Part shown: piece by piece, positions 23,798 through 34,625 of the stretch
Numbering within the stretch: the first letter of the stretch is position 1
Layout of the letters: each line of letters opens with the position of its first letter
NCBI GenBank assembly: GCA_916613615.1
Contig: OU744725.1
Span: 52,013,575-52,077,574 of the forward strand
Direction of reading: 5' to 3'
DNA length: 64,000 bases
Origin: Steromphala cineraria
Lineage: Eukaryota; Mollusca; Gastropoda; Trochida; Trochidae
The notes under the pieces: model-generated
Database searches by the model: none
What the model saw: only the letters and a program-made list of their open reading frames with translations
What the model was told of the DNA's origin: nothing
Program-made: the position numbers and the translations under genes

Positions 23798-26700
23798 CTG
23801 CAGAAAGAAGAAGAACAACATAAATGTCGACTGTTCACTAGGCTAACAAAGTTTGACGTTTATGTATGATTAAAATAAGGGGTTTGGGAATGTAGCCATT
23901 GATCTCACTTATTAAAGTTCAATGTTAAATTGTAACCAATGCTATGACATAAAGTCAAGCAGCAAGCTAAGATGTCTCGTTTGTTTTACAATAACTTTGG
24001 TTTTATTTAATTAATCTATCATTGTTCACTGTAATTCTTGATGATACCGTTTAGCCTCACTGATGTAATGATCTATTTTGCGTATCATCCAAAATCGAAA
24101 CTGTGAATTCTACTATAATGGTCTTTCACGAGTTTTTATTGATCCAAAATGGCTGAAGATCTTCAAGCTTAAGATTGTGATTCCTAAACATTTTGATAAA
24201 GCTTCCAAGCGTGATCATTTTTGCGTTTGAGTCAATTCAGGGATCATTTTCAAAATGAGAAAACGACGAAACATGTTCTTCGGAACAAACTGGAGGGTTG
24301 AAGTACTTAAGCAACTTAATATTTTCACAAACTATTAAAATTTTAATTTTGATTTTAGAGAATTTTACAATTCTGAGTAACATATTTCAGACACATAATC
24401 ACAAATCAGCCTACACTATAAAGAAACTTACTGGAAACTTGAATGCCGGTTATATTGTAGTGGTTATATATTTTTTTTACATATAAGTAAAAACTTTTTT
24501 CACTGACCTGAGGGTCGGTCTTGCTGTCTGCCACCTTGTGGAGGTTAAGGAACTCCTGGTTGATGTTCCTCTCCAGACTCAGAGCTGACTGCATCACCCC
24601 CAGGCCACTCCCCCACTCGTCGTCATGCGGCTTCTGTATACGGCAGTACAAGGGTTAATGTTATAACTTTATACTGACTGTAAAGTATTACATTAAATTC
24701 CTTAATCATCACAAACATTTCGGTCATTATATTTAACCTTTATTAAAATATTGTCAGAAAAAAAACTACAACTCTGAATGCTTATTGAGAACTTACCCGT
24801 CTTCAACAAAGCAATCTACCTGTAAGTGACTTCTGTGTCGTAAATAATGGGGTAATCTTAGTGAAAGATGTTTTCAGAATTACCATGACATCCCAAAGTA
24901 GCAAGCTTGATTGGAAGTCAACTTCTTCATTTCAAAATATTCATATACTGGAATAGAGGGGTTGATAATCCATAAAGCTTGTTATCCTTCAACAATGGTT
25001 GGAAGGCAACTTAAAGGTACCATGACATCATTGAAGGTTAACAAGTTTTATGAAAAGTCAACGTCTTCATTGCAATATACTAATACACCACAATAGAGGA
25101 GTTCACTTTATCAAACTTGTTATCCTTCCCAAAAGGTTGGAAGACATGTGAAAGGTACCCTGACATCCTGCAGGACGACTCTGCCGCCCCTCTTGTTCTG
25201 GTACTTCATGAGGGAGTTGGCGAACTCTCTCTTCTGTTTGGAGGCTTCCTGCAGGAACTCGTGGAATCCTTTCAGGGCCACGTCGTCACGGTCGAAATAC
25301 CATGCCTGCAGGGAGATAAATATTTCAATTTAAAAACAATTCTTGATCAGATTAAAATATGAGTGAGAAGTTCTACCAAAAGCCGCACAGACATGGTTCT
25401 TCGCGGAACAATGTCGATTCAAAGTACTTGTCGAATTGACGATTCTACGCCTAAGCTATACATTATGGCGTACATTGTAGTTCTTTCACCGGATACACCG
25501 TGCTGAAGCTCTTGTCCTAACATTAAGTTGTATTGTTGATAAAATATTGTTATTCAGATGTGAAATGCTCATTTTCATCACAATCATTTGACAGGTTCAA
25601 GCATGTTTCTCCATCGACTTCAAAACGCTGTCGGCCACACATCCTTTATATCATATTTCAGAAGAAAAGACTTTGATGCATAAAAAAAAAATAGATGGAC
25701 AAAACGATTCATGTAATTTGATAAAGACGATATATATTTGATAAAGACTATACGTATATATTTGATCAAATCCTATTAAAATGTCACGACTGAAAAAAGT
25801 CTCTACATACTCAAATTTTATTTTTTTGATTGTGGAACTTTAAAGACCAAATTACACAATAATTTTCTCTTTATACAAATAAAGAATTATGTTTATGAGT
25901 ATCGCTGTCATGAATGTACTCAAATAGCCATAACAATGGTGCACTTGAACTTTGCACTTGACTGACTGTGATTCTGACAGTTGTACGTATACATTCATAA
26001 CAATAGGATGGTTGCAAGCAGCTTATATTCTGTGACACTTTTTGCACAAAACAAATATGTTGCAAACTTTAAAAAAGCTGGACGATCCCGAAGGGATGGT
26101 AAAGGTTTGGTATAGACCTTTGGCTACGTCTCGGCCTATATGTCTTTCACTTAGCTCTAGATGTTTCTTTCATATTGTCACGTTATATCGTGTTATATCA
26201 TCCTTAAAATTAATATAGTATTATAAACATGATCAGATATTGCCATAGGTAAAATCAAATGTCATCATCCACCCAAAGTATTTTTTAAAGATTTATTGAA
26301 TCTGTGGTCAAACCAATCTGCCTATTTCATTTGCGATTACATTATTATGTTGAAGGAATTATGACTTGTACGTACACATATTTTTGTCATAGTAATGTTC
26401 CAAAAACGTTCTGGAATCTTAAGATTGAAAATTTTGTGGATACATTATTACAGAGAAAGCTTGGGCAGAAATTTTGCTCGAAGAAGCATGATGGCAACAT
26501 TATAACATATTGGTCCCCCCAAAAATAATAAAGTACCAGAGAAACATCACTTTTGCTTCTGCTACGCTAGAGACCTTGGGAATAGTAACTCGCACCTTAT
26601 TTTTCTTCATACGGGTACTGCAGAAACATTGTAAATGGAAGCCATATGATTGGTAGGTCTTATGAAGAGCGACACGTAGCTCTGTCTTACTAGATTCCAG

Positions 26701-26910
26701 CCGTTGAGGGTACTATAAGGGCTATGAGCCTAAGTTAAGTTCAGTATGTTTAAGTTTAATTTTTTACTCAAATGAAGGTTGTTGATATCAAAACGTGTCA
26801 CTTACCATGGAATGGTAGACATAGCTTGCGTGAAGAAGGATGTTCACGTGTTTGTTAACACCTGCCTCGCTCTCAGAGTGGTAATTCTGACGACACTGAC
26901 TTTCTGCCAT
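23660..26910 (-). CDS. Second ferritin gene, L-like subunit lacking the ferroxidase centre, four exons, 171 aa
   Basis: Exons 26910-26806, 25305-25159, 24633-24508 and 23797-23660 (stop TAA at 23662-23660) join to a 171-residue ferritin. Exon lengths and phase-0 junctions are identical to the upstream heavy-chain gene, so the two are tandem duplicates. Fold residues are kept ([31 protein letters not shown]) and so are the three-fold channel D129/E132. Four of six ferroxidase ligands are replaced (human H numbering is +2): E25L, E60K, H63F, Q139E; Y32 and E105 remain. Lys60 opposite Glu105 reproduces the K62-E107 pair of vertebrate L chain. Inferred role: non-catalytic subunit co-assembling with the H chain. 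An intact frame, good splice sites, TATA box and IRE argue against a pseudogene. Not recognised as a named molluscan gene. Confidence 0.95.
24508..24633 (-). CDS. L-like ferritin coding exon 3 (residues 85-126)
   Basis: Encodes [18 protein letters not shown].. through [16 protein letters not shown] to KTDPQ; helix C with Glu105 retained. TATACAG acceptor, CAG|GTCAGT donor. Confidence 0.95.
25159..25305 (-). CDS. L-like ferritin coding exon 2 (residues 36-84)
   Basis: Encodes [14 protein letters not shown].. then [16 protein letters not shown].. ending LQDVR. Carries Lys60 and Phe63 in place of the ferroxidase Glu/His, and Gln59 for Glu; Glu62 is kept. Donor AGG|GTACCT departs from the usual GTRAGT, the weakest splice site of the gene. 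Confidence 0.94.
26806..26910 (-). CDS. L-like ferritin coding exon 1 (residues 1-35)
   Basis: ATG in context CAACATGGCA. Encodes [17 protein letters not shown].. to [11 protein letters not shown]. The helix-A ferroxidase glutamate is Leu25; Tyr32 is kept. Donor ATG|GTAAGT, same position as the paralogue. Confidence 0.95.
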
Positions 26911-26992
26911 GTTGCTTGAAATATTTCAACTTAAAATGTCAAAATTAAACTTTAAAATGAGATTTTAAAAGTTAAAATCTAGTGTAAACTCT

Positions 26993-27020
26993 GCCCGTAC
27001 GCACACTGACGCAGCTAAGC
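26993..27020 (-). promoter_or_regulatory. Iron-responsive element of the L-like ferritin mRNA
   Basis: Minus strand: loop CAGTGT (27008-27003), upper stem TGCGT/GCGTA (five pairs, two of them G-U), unpaired C at 27014. The lower stem GCTT-A-G / CGGGC needs a bulged A and contains two G-U pairs. Loop and C bulge are canonical, but both stems are weaker than in the H gene. Confidence 0.85.
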
Positions 27021-27052
27021 AAAGAATGTTCAGCCTAACCAGACAACAAACG

Positions 27053-27059
27053 TTTTATA
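27053..27059 (-). promoter_or_regulatory. TATA box of the L-like ferritin
   Basis: TATAAAA read on the minus strand, 33 nt from the IRE edge, predicting a start near 27025-27030 and a ~115-nt 5'UTR. Confidence 0.82.
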
Positions 27060-27089
27060 GACAGATAAGTAGGTCACACTGAATCGATG

Positions 27090-27099
27090 GTCACGTGAC
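27090..27099. promoter_or_regulatory. GTCACGTGAC palindrome (CLEAR/TFEB-type E-box)
   Basis: Perfect ten-base palindrome 31 bp upstream of the TATA box of the L-like ferritin, matching the consensus bound by TFEB/MITF-family bHLH factors. Function is inferred from motif and position. Confidence 0.55.
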
Positions 27100-27484
27100 A
27101 TTATCTCATGTCATATGATGTTATGAAGTTTTAAAAAGTCAACATGACAACACATATCTTTCACTGATGTAAAATTTTTAAAAAGGAAGTCACGTATATT
27201 GTTTGGAGGAGAGATGCTATAGCGATATCATTTCTCGGCAAACCTCTGACGCCCCTTTTCTATGAACCTATATGTATATATAAATGCAACCTCAATTTGT
27301 TAGAATTGATAAATGTAAGCAATTCCAATAAAGCCAGATATGACAAAAGCATTTTTTTGAATTTCATTGTTGGTATACGAGATATAAGGATGATCATGAA
27401 ATACGGATGCTGCATGTAGAGTAAGGTCAGCCATTCTTTGCTTTATTTGGTTCGTTTCGCTCTGACCACTTATATAAAATGTCC

Positions 27485-27853
27485 TTAAAGGGACAGGACT
27501 CAGCACGTTTTAGGGGGAATATAAGGTGATGTCAGGAAAATGAAAATTTATGCTTTCAATTGAAAGACAATGCATTTAACCTAAATTGAGCAGTAATAAT
27601 TCAATTATATAATGTAAAGTTTAGCCATATACGATTCCTTTTTCTTACACAAAATGAATTAAAGATGTTCACAAAAAATGACCGCCAATGGATTTAAGGT
27701 GAATCCTCAAACTTTCTCCTCTGACTATGGATAATTGGTTTGTGTTATATTTTTTTTAACACTATCACGATAATACATTTAGCATTAACGTACACTTATC
27801 AGTGACAAATTTAAAAAATAAAATTATCAAAAAACGTGCTACTGCCCCTTTAA
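27485..27853 (-). mobile_element. MITE family 1 copy, full length, ~430 bp upstream of L-like ferritin TATA box
   Basis: 369 bp between TTAA sites. The left TIR has a 3-base insertion (ACAGGACTCAGCACG for ACAGTAGCACG). ATGACCGCC on the plus strand. Confidence 0.92.
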
Positions 27854-28054
27854 AGACATTTATTCTATAGTTAACGATGTCAAAAAGTCAAACGATAATC
27901 CTTAAAGATTCTTTATCCCAATGTACAACTCTTATATGTAGTAAGTCAAGAACATCTAGTACTAGAATTAATAGAAATATATGTATACATCAGCCAGTTA
28001 CTTGAGGTTAAATTTCACCTTTTATCATTTGTTTGACCGTTCAAGATTTAGTGT

Positions 28055-28410
28055 ATTCTCTTCCCACAGAGGCAGATCAAGTCATGAAATGTTGATACAG
28101 CCTCGGTTCTATTACGCCGATTTTGAGGGATAGAATAAGAGATGCCTGATTGGAGGCAATCAAAGTTAGTTTGTAATCAGTGACGCTGTTCTAAAATCAT
28201 CATTTTAGCTACTGAATCATGACAAAAGCATTGTGAAATGAACCACCCTTTCCATGCGAGAAGCGTTTTCATTTGTTAAAGAAATGCAAATGGATTGTGG
28301 TGGAAATTTATTCCGCCAGGGGAAACTGCTGGAAATCGTGGAATTCGGCGAGTTAGAACAGAGGCTATATCAACATTTCATGACTTGATCTGCCTCTGTG
28401 GGGAGAGAAT
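28055..28410. mobile_element. Foldback/MITE with ~64-bp terminal inverted repeats
   Basis: Left arm 28055-28119 (ATTCTCTTCCCACAGAGGC, AGATCAAGTCATGAAATG, TTGATACAGCCTC) is matched in reverse complement by 28344-28410 with about six differences. 356 bp total, no coding capacity. Confidence 0.88.
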
Positions 28411-28429
28411 GGATTTATTGAGAAATCCC

Positions 28430-28475
28430 GCCACTAATGGCTGAGATATTGCCCAAGCAGCGTTAAGCATTAGTG
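28430..28475. repeat. Dispersed short repeat core, adjoining the foldback element
   Basis: GCCACTAATGGCTGAGATATTGCC-type core (seen as TAATGGCTGAGATATTGCC then CAAGCAGCGTTAAGC), homologous to 23.0 kb, 48.0 kb and 48.55 kb. Confidence 0.6.
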
Positions 28476-29611
28476 AGAAATCACATGTGTCTACTTTGTA
28501 AGGGGTAGCAAATAAAATGAGACAAGAGCATGCTATAGGTAAAATATATTTCAAATTTGATATGAGACACAATTCAAGGTCATTTCATCGTCTGAACTAC
28601 CGTGATAATTAAGTTTTAAAATTGGGTTGAATTTAACGTCAAAGTGCACTCAAAAATTAGTATTTATATTATATATAGTATAGTATATAGTATATATTAG
28701 TAAGATTATTTCTGTATTGTTCGTGTGTAGACATCTTTGTGCAAAATATCTTATCAAGATAACTAGGCCATATACCTACTTACTAATATCTAGAACAGCC
28801 ACAATATAGTGATTGTTTTCACACCTAAGGTGAACCAGACGTGCTGCCGTACACGTACATGTATTCCGTCATAATAATATAGTAAAAGTAGCTTTGAGTG
28901 TGGTTTCATATTTTAAAACGTATATTCCTCCGAACTAGGCCGATTTGAATCGAGACTGGAAGCATGTGACTGGGTTTTAGTTAAGTGTGTGGATTTTGGA
29001 GGCTGTGAAGCTAATAGCAAGAAGAAAAAAACAAACAGAAAAGACAAAGTTACAAATATAAGCAAATTTAATCACAGATAACATTATGCTTAAACTATAA
29101 TAATCACTGCCTTCATTTGAAGTTCAGCTGTCGGTAAAAAAAGTCGAATTGTGTTTCCTATGCAAAATTAAAAAAATATTCAATTTAATAACAATTTCAT
29201 GAAAGGTGCTTTATAAGTATTGAACTCTATTCCAACACAACCCATTGGCATTGTTACAAGTGTCTCCTTAAATAAGAAAGTATTGCCATTTTGGTATCTT
29301 GCATAGATGCTCATTACTATATAACACCAAACAAATGGTGACACTCTGCGTTGGCAACTTAGCCGCTTTGCTTACACATACTGTGCACTTGGTAAATGGT
29401 AATGAACCAAATAAACGAATTTTTTCATCACCTGCCATTGGCGAAAAAAAGCTAAAACGTAACAAAAGTCGTTACGGAATATTCATTGTGTAAGCTTCGA
29501 AGCAATGTTATGGCACTTTCTCACGCAGTCGTTTTTGATACATTCATTCTTTTGATAAATAATCACTGTTGCTCTTTTCTGTGTTCCCTTGGTTACCGAG
29601 GTGGCACATAG

Positions 29612-30145
29612 TTACCGTTGGTTCTGCATATTAATCATGGCTGTTGCTATGACATTCACAGACTCCTGCAGATTTTGCACAGCTTCAACTAGATGACCAT
29701 AAGCTGGCAGTCCTGGTTCCCCGGATGCGTCACTAGGCAAAGGTCTGGCCGCCATGTTGGACGACTTCATCAACATGGATAGTTCCCGTTTTGAGTCCGC
29801 AATGGTTCCCCCTTGCCCGAAATCCATCACCGAAAATTTTCTGTTGTCTCGGGAAAGCCTTTGTTGGTCCAACTTGTTATCGGAATAGAACCGGATCAGT
29901 TGAGGCAATCGCAAAGATGGCGGAAGTTTTGAAATCCCGAGGTCCTCCTTTATGCGCTTGACGACAGTTGCCTTGGACCAGTTCTGTGGGTTTGTATCGT
30001 CTGCGGGCGGCGGAAGTGGCGAGGCTGACGGTACGACGTCTGCGTATCTCTTACGTGCTTGCGTTGTTCGGGACAATCCGCCATGTTGGATTGTTTCCTG
30101 GTGTACTCGACTTTGAGACGAACGTAGTTTATGGCTGTACGACAT
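29612..30145 (-). CDS. Unrecognised intronless protein, 177 aa, paralogue of the 192-aa protein at 34622-35200
   Basis: Single open frame from ATG (30145) to TAA (29612). The family is not recognised. Visible order: Ser/Arg/Gln-rich N-terminus (1-27); basic and proline segment ARKRYADVVP..SPLPPPADD (30-50); NWSKATVVKRIKEDLGI.. to LPQLIRFYSDNK (55-92), predicted as two or three short helices with the spacing of a SAP/HeH-type nucleic-acid-binding fold; a variable linker; a C-terminal amphipathic helix AVQNLQESVNVIATAM (~154-170). Hand alignment to the paralogue gives about 47 of 64 identities across residues 29-92, while flanks diverge, so the core is under purifying selection. No signal peptide or TM segment. 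A possible acceptor TTTTTGCAG lies ~45 bp upstream of the ATG, so a 5'UTR exon may exist. Could be a domesticated or transposon-encoded protein. Confidence 0.8.
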   Translation of the reverse strand: MSYSHKLRSSQSRVHQETIQHGGLSRTTQARKRYADVVPSASPLPPPADDTNPQNWSKATVVKRIKEDLGISKLPPSLRLPQLIRFYSDNKLDQQRLSRDNRKFSVMDFGQGGTIADSKRELSMLMKSSNMAARPLPSDASGEPGLPAYGHLVEAVQNLQESVNVIATAMINMQNQR

Positions 30146-30841
30146 AGCTATAATTAGTGTCCTTTAGGGAAGGAACTGCAAAAATTCCTTAACTTTCTTT
30201 TGCAAGCAGTTCGTTACCGTCTATTTAGATCTGTGCGTTAAAGCCTTCGATAAGGCACATATACAATGTTGTAAGGTGTCTTTGTATATGAAATCCTAAA
30301 CACATACAGATATGTACATACATAGACCGTTATCAGCTGAGTAAACCTACGTGAATCAACTCGTTGTGATCAATATAGGTATTAGATCTGTACAATGGAC
30401 ATAAATGTATAAGCTTTCACTTGTGGTCAACATATACAGGGCAAAGGGTAGTGTTAATGTTCATATACTTTGGGGAAATGCCAAATTCATAAGCGCTTGT
30501 TTACTTCATATTACCATAAAGATCTAGAGTAGTCAGTAAACCTTTTAAAAAAATAGGTCAGGTTGACAAATTTGACACTTCGCAAAACTAATAATTTTGC
30601 ACCAATTTGGTTTTGGGGGAATGAATATAAGCGAGTCATAAAAGTCAAGTTTAAATTCATTCTTTTGAGCATCAAATTATCTGTGTAGGGCCAAACGAAT
30701 AACAACTAATGAATCAAATACTGCTAGACAAGCTCCATCACGCACTTGTCATTTGATACAACATATCAATGAGGATATATACGCCCATATCACCTACAAG
30801 TCTAATTAATAACCTATATGCATATGACCACGACATAATTG

Positions 30842-31106
30842 GTGTCATAATACGTTTGTTTCTGGACTTTTTTTACACTGAGAGGATCTCAGAAATAGAG
30901 TCTCATTTCCTATTTTCAAGACAATAGAGTCATCTTAAACCTAATGATGACCACTGGCGATGAACAAAATTGACGACACTTTTAGTGTCATAATACATTT
31001 ATTTCTGGACTGTTTTTACACTGAGAGGATCTCAGAAATAGAGTCTCACTTCCTTATTTCAAGACAATATGCGAAGTATTGAGTCATTTTATACCTAATG
31101 ATGAGG
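30842..31106. repeat. 143-bp tandem duplication
   Basis: GTGTCATAATAC..TTTCTGGAC..CACTGAGAGGATCTCAG..AATAGAGTCTCA..AAGACAATA..TAATGATGA occurs at 30842 and again at 30985, offset 143. Each unit contains the palindrome CTGAGAGGATCTCAG-like hairpin. Confidence 0.88.
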
Positions 31107-31835
31107 TCGGTAAATTTAGCATTGTTGACAAATTTATTTGATAATCATGTATTCTTTCATCAATTCCGTGAGGTATGAGGTAATCCCTGAGGACCGTATT
31201 ACATTTATCTGCAAGAAAGATGTCAAGATGATGTCATTTGAACTTTAATGAGTTAACATTACATATTTCTGGAGAGTTATTGAAGGCTTACACAAAGATC
31301 AAGGCATCCTTCTGATTAGGAGTTTAAGAAGCAAATGAGCATGTGGATAAAAGTAGAGGCAAACATAGCCACACATTTCTGGGAATTTCATCAAATCCTT
31401 ATTTTCTATTATCTAAATAAAACTCTGTACATTGAAACCGCTCACAAATATTCAAGGTTGAAATTATAATTATTTAAATTAAGATTAAAGTTGGTTATTT
31501 AGGGAAAATGGTCACTGAGTTGGAATTTAATTTTCAAGACAAAAGAGCTACATAGTCCACCTGTAAGTGAAAAAGTGTACATTTTCAGAGATGGATTCAT
31601 AATAAGGTCCTCATCAAATAAAGTGTATCAAATTTCATAGTACCGTAGGGAATTAATTCAACAATATTTTATCACAATAAATGAATATATAATTACATAA
31701 TTTGATTTTGAACTACACCACTAAAATACTGAAAAAACGTAACAATTGTTGCATCAATTTTCACATAATGAATATTCATAACGTTAAAAATGAAGCTTTT
31801 TGTTTATTATATCTTGTTGACGATCAACCTCTTGT

Positions 31836-32201
31836 TTAAAGGGGCAGTAGCACGTTTTTTGATAATTTTATATTTTAAATTGTTCACTGATAGTTGTAAA
31901 GTAATGCTAAATGTATTATTTTGACAGTGTCAAAAATCTCATAAGACAAACCAATTATCCATAGTCAGAGGACAAAGTATGAATATTCACCTAAAATCCA
32001 TGGGCGGCCATTTTTTGTGAACACCTTTAATTCATTTTGTGTAAGAAAAAGCAATCGCATGGCTAAACTTTACATTATATATATTTGAATCATTACGGCT
32101 CCATTTAGTTTAAATACATTGTCTTTCATTTGGAACCATTAATTTTCATTTCCCTGACATCACCTAACATTCATCCTAAAAACGTGCTACTGCCCCTTTA
32201 A
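31836..32201 (+). mobile_element. MITE family 1 copy, full length
   Basis: 366 bp between TTAA sites, AGGGGCAGTAGCACGTTTTT start, GGGCGGCCATTTTTTGTG interior. Confidence 0.93.
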
Positions 32202-34540
32202 AAAGTATAGATAATTTGAAACGGCCGATAATGCCGGAATTTCCTCTATTGTATCGTTGGTCTTTTGACAATCGTGGCAATGTGTCAAAGTGAAAACGAG
32301 AAATCTATTTCCCAGTAGTCTATCATCACGGTTTGAGAGACTGATAATCCTGGAAGAATAGTCTCCCTTTGGTTAACACTGAATCGTATTCTTTCATCAC
32401 TTATATTGATTTGCATATGTGCAGAAGAATTCAGATTTTACATAATAATTCAATGAATAATGAAATACTGTATACAGCGATAATTTCTTGCAATTTAAAG
32501 AATACAATTTCAAATAATATTTAATTGCATTTTAATCGATGATATCTTGTGTTAATTAAAAGTACATTAAAAACATCAAAAGGATCAACCAAGTTAAAGG
32601 TTTCAATCTAATATAATGTCCACCAATCTCACCGTCACTGATATCTCTTTTCAACGTAAGCTGTATTTGTTTCACTTCACATCAAGACATTTAAAATGAA
32701 ATTTGGATAAAATATTTATTAATTCCATATCAATCAGCACCATATCATCGACTTACTGCAAAGGAACAAATCTGACTTTGACATAAAGCCTTTAATTACT
32801 TATGAAAATATTGTTTTCCAAATTTCCCTGGTCACTTTAATGAGCTGTCAAAATTACTAGGTTTATCAGAATATTATACAAATAATGTAAACGCAAAATG
32901 AATCAAAACTTATATGTAGTTTCAACATTTCTGTTTCATGGTAGTAAATCTGTCATGCCTAAATAAATTCATATAACATGTATTTGCACTAGATTTATAG
33001 CGTTTTGTATAATCCCCCTTACAAAAATGTCGTTATCCCCATCAGCTTGGTCATGTTGCGACCACTATCTTTTGTATAAGTTATCCCCTACCCTCTTCAT
33101 TTTAAGGATGTTTTAGTTTGTTTTAGTTAAGTGTGTTTCAGGAATTTTACCATCTTATGTCACACAGTTAACTCTCGTTATATAGTACAAATCTAGAATA
33201 CACTGAAGTTAGTGCGTTATGTTCAAACTCTAAGTTGGCAAATGACTGTAATCATACGTTATAAAGTTTGAAGCCTACAGGTCGGTTTGAATAAAACTAA
33301 TTGTGCATATGCAACAAAAAAAAAACATTCAAAGTTTTGTTTTTCATGAATTTTTATTTCATATGAATAGAATTCAATTTTCAATTTTCCTCTATATCAA
33401 ATCAATGTCTTTCGTTTCTTAAGTGCAGAGCATCACATTTAAACTAACAATGCATAAAGAAGCAAAACTATTTTTCATGCAATCAGCAGTTATCATTATA
33501 TAAACTGTTGAACGTTTACATTCTACGTACCCAACGCATTTAATCTTTCAACAAATTAAGTTCGTGAACTTTTTAACTTTGTGACACCTCGTCCGTGCAT
33601 TTAAACAATTAAAACATGAATATCACAGTATTGAATATATAATATAAACTATAAACTTAAAATCATGATAAAATTATATCATTAATAATTCTAACAATAC
33701 CAAATATTATACATAAAGTACATTGTAAAAATATGAAACAATCAAAACAGCGATTTTTTTCATTTTAAGATATACTATAAATACTTAATGTCATTAAAAC
33801 TTGAACATAATATGATAACAATATCAATTGTACATAAGATAAATATATCACGTAATAGGAACGTTAACCAGACTAGAAAATACAATTATTTGAAAATATA
33901 CAAACAATTATCTCTAGGTACAAGAACTCAGAATTTTTTCATGCTTGCATTGACTGAAATCTTATTTTTCTATCAGTCCCTCATACAATATCTTTAATAG
34001 ACTACGTTTTATAAAAGCGCCATTTAGCAAAGGCTAAAGAACTGCTAGGAAAATATTACAAAGGAAAAGTATTTCGAGATCTAAAGATTATCCGGCATTT
34101 ATTCTGATATCATTTTCTTCTTTGTAAATTAAGTGAACAATTGAAACATGTATACATTGCTTTTTAGTTATCATTTCCATAATGTAGTAAACACCCTGTA
34201 TATGATTCATGGCATTTCAACATAAATAACTACTTGATTATCAATAAGCAGTAAATGAACGATTTAAATAAATACAAATTCTACACAAACACATGCAGAA
34301 TTTATCAAACGTTTTAAGTATTAAATATTGTGGAGACAAACAAAATTGAGCCCTGTTCAATCGGTATCAATGTTTGCGTTTTTCTATAAATAACACACTT
34401 ATGACTTTAGATGTCATTAATTGTTTATAATCTATAAACAATATTTCAATATATTTTCACAAATCGAACTTGCTTTGATTGTTCCCCTGAAGTGATTGCT
34501 TGAGAAAATGATAGTATTACATTGGTATTTTCTACCGAAT

Positions 34541-34625
34541 TTCAACATATTCATCATTAAATCACCATATTCATCATTAAATCACCACATTCATCATTAA
34601 ATCACCATATTTATCTTTAAATCAT
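34541..34625. repeat. 20-bp minisatellite (4 units) directly after the 192-aa ORF
   Basis: Units ATCACCATATTCATCATTAA repeated from 34541 to 34620 with one to three changes. The first bases of the next unit contain the stop codon (34624-34622) of the ORF, so the repeat begins exactly at the end of coding. Confidence 0.9.

Larger units (their letters stand above)
30155..34540. other. Spacer between the two paralogous ORFs; repeats only
   Basis: Contains a tandem duplication at 30842-31106 and a MITE at 31836-32201. The rest is very AT-rich with no supported gene. Confidence 0.65.

Noticed and set aside
23660..26910. Second ferritin as a pseudogene
   Set aside because: Intact frame, conserved fold and channel residues, consensus splice sites, TATA and IRE all argue that it is functional despite loss of ferroxidase ligands.
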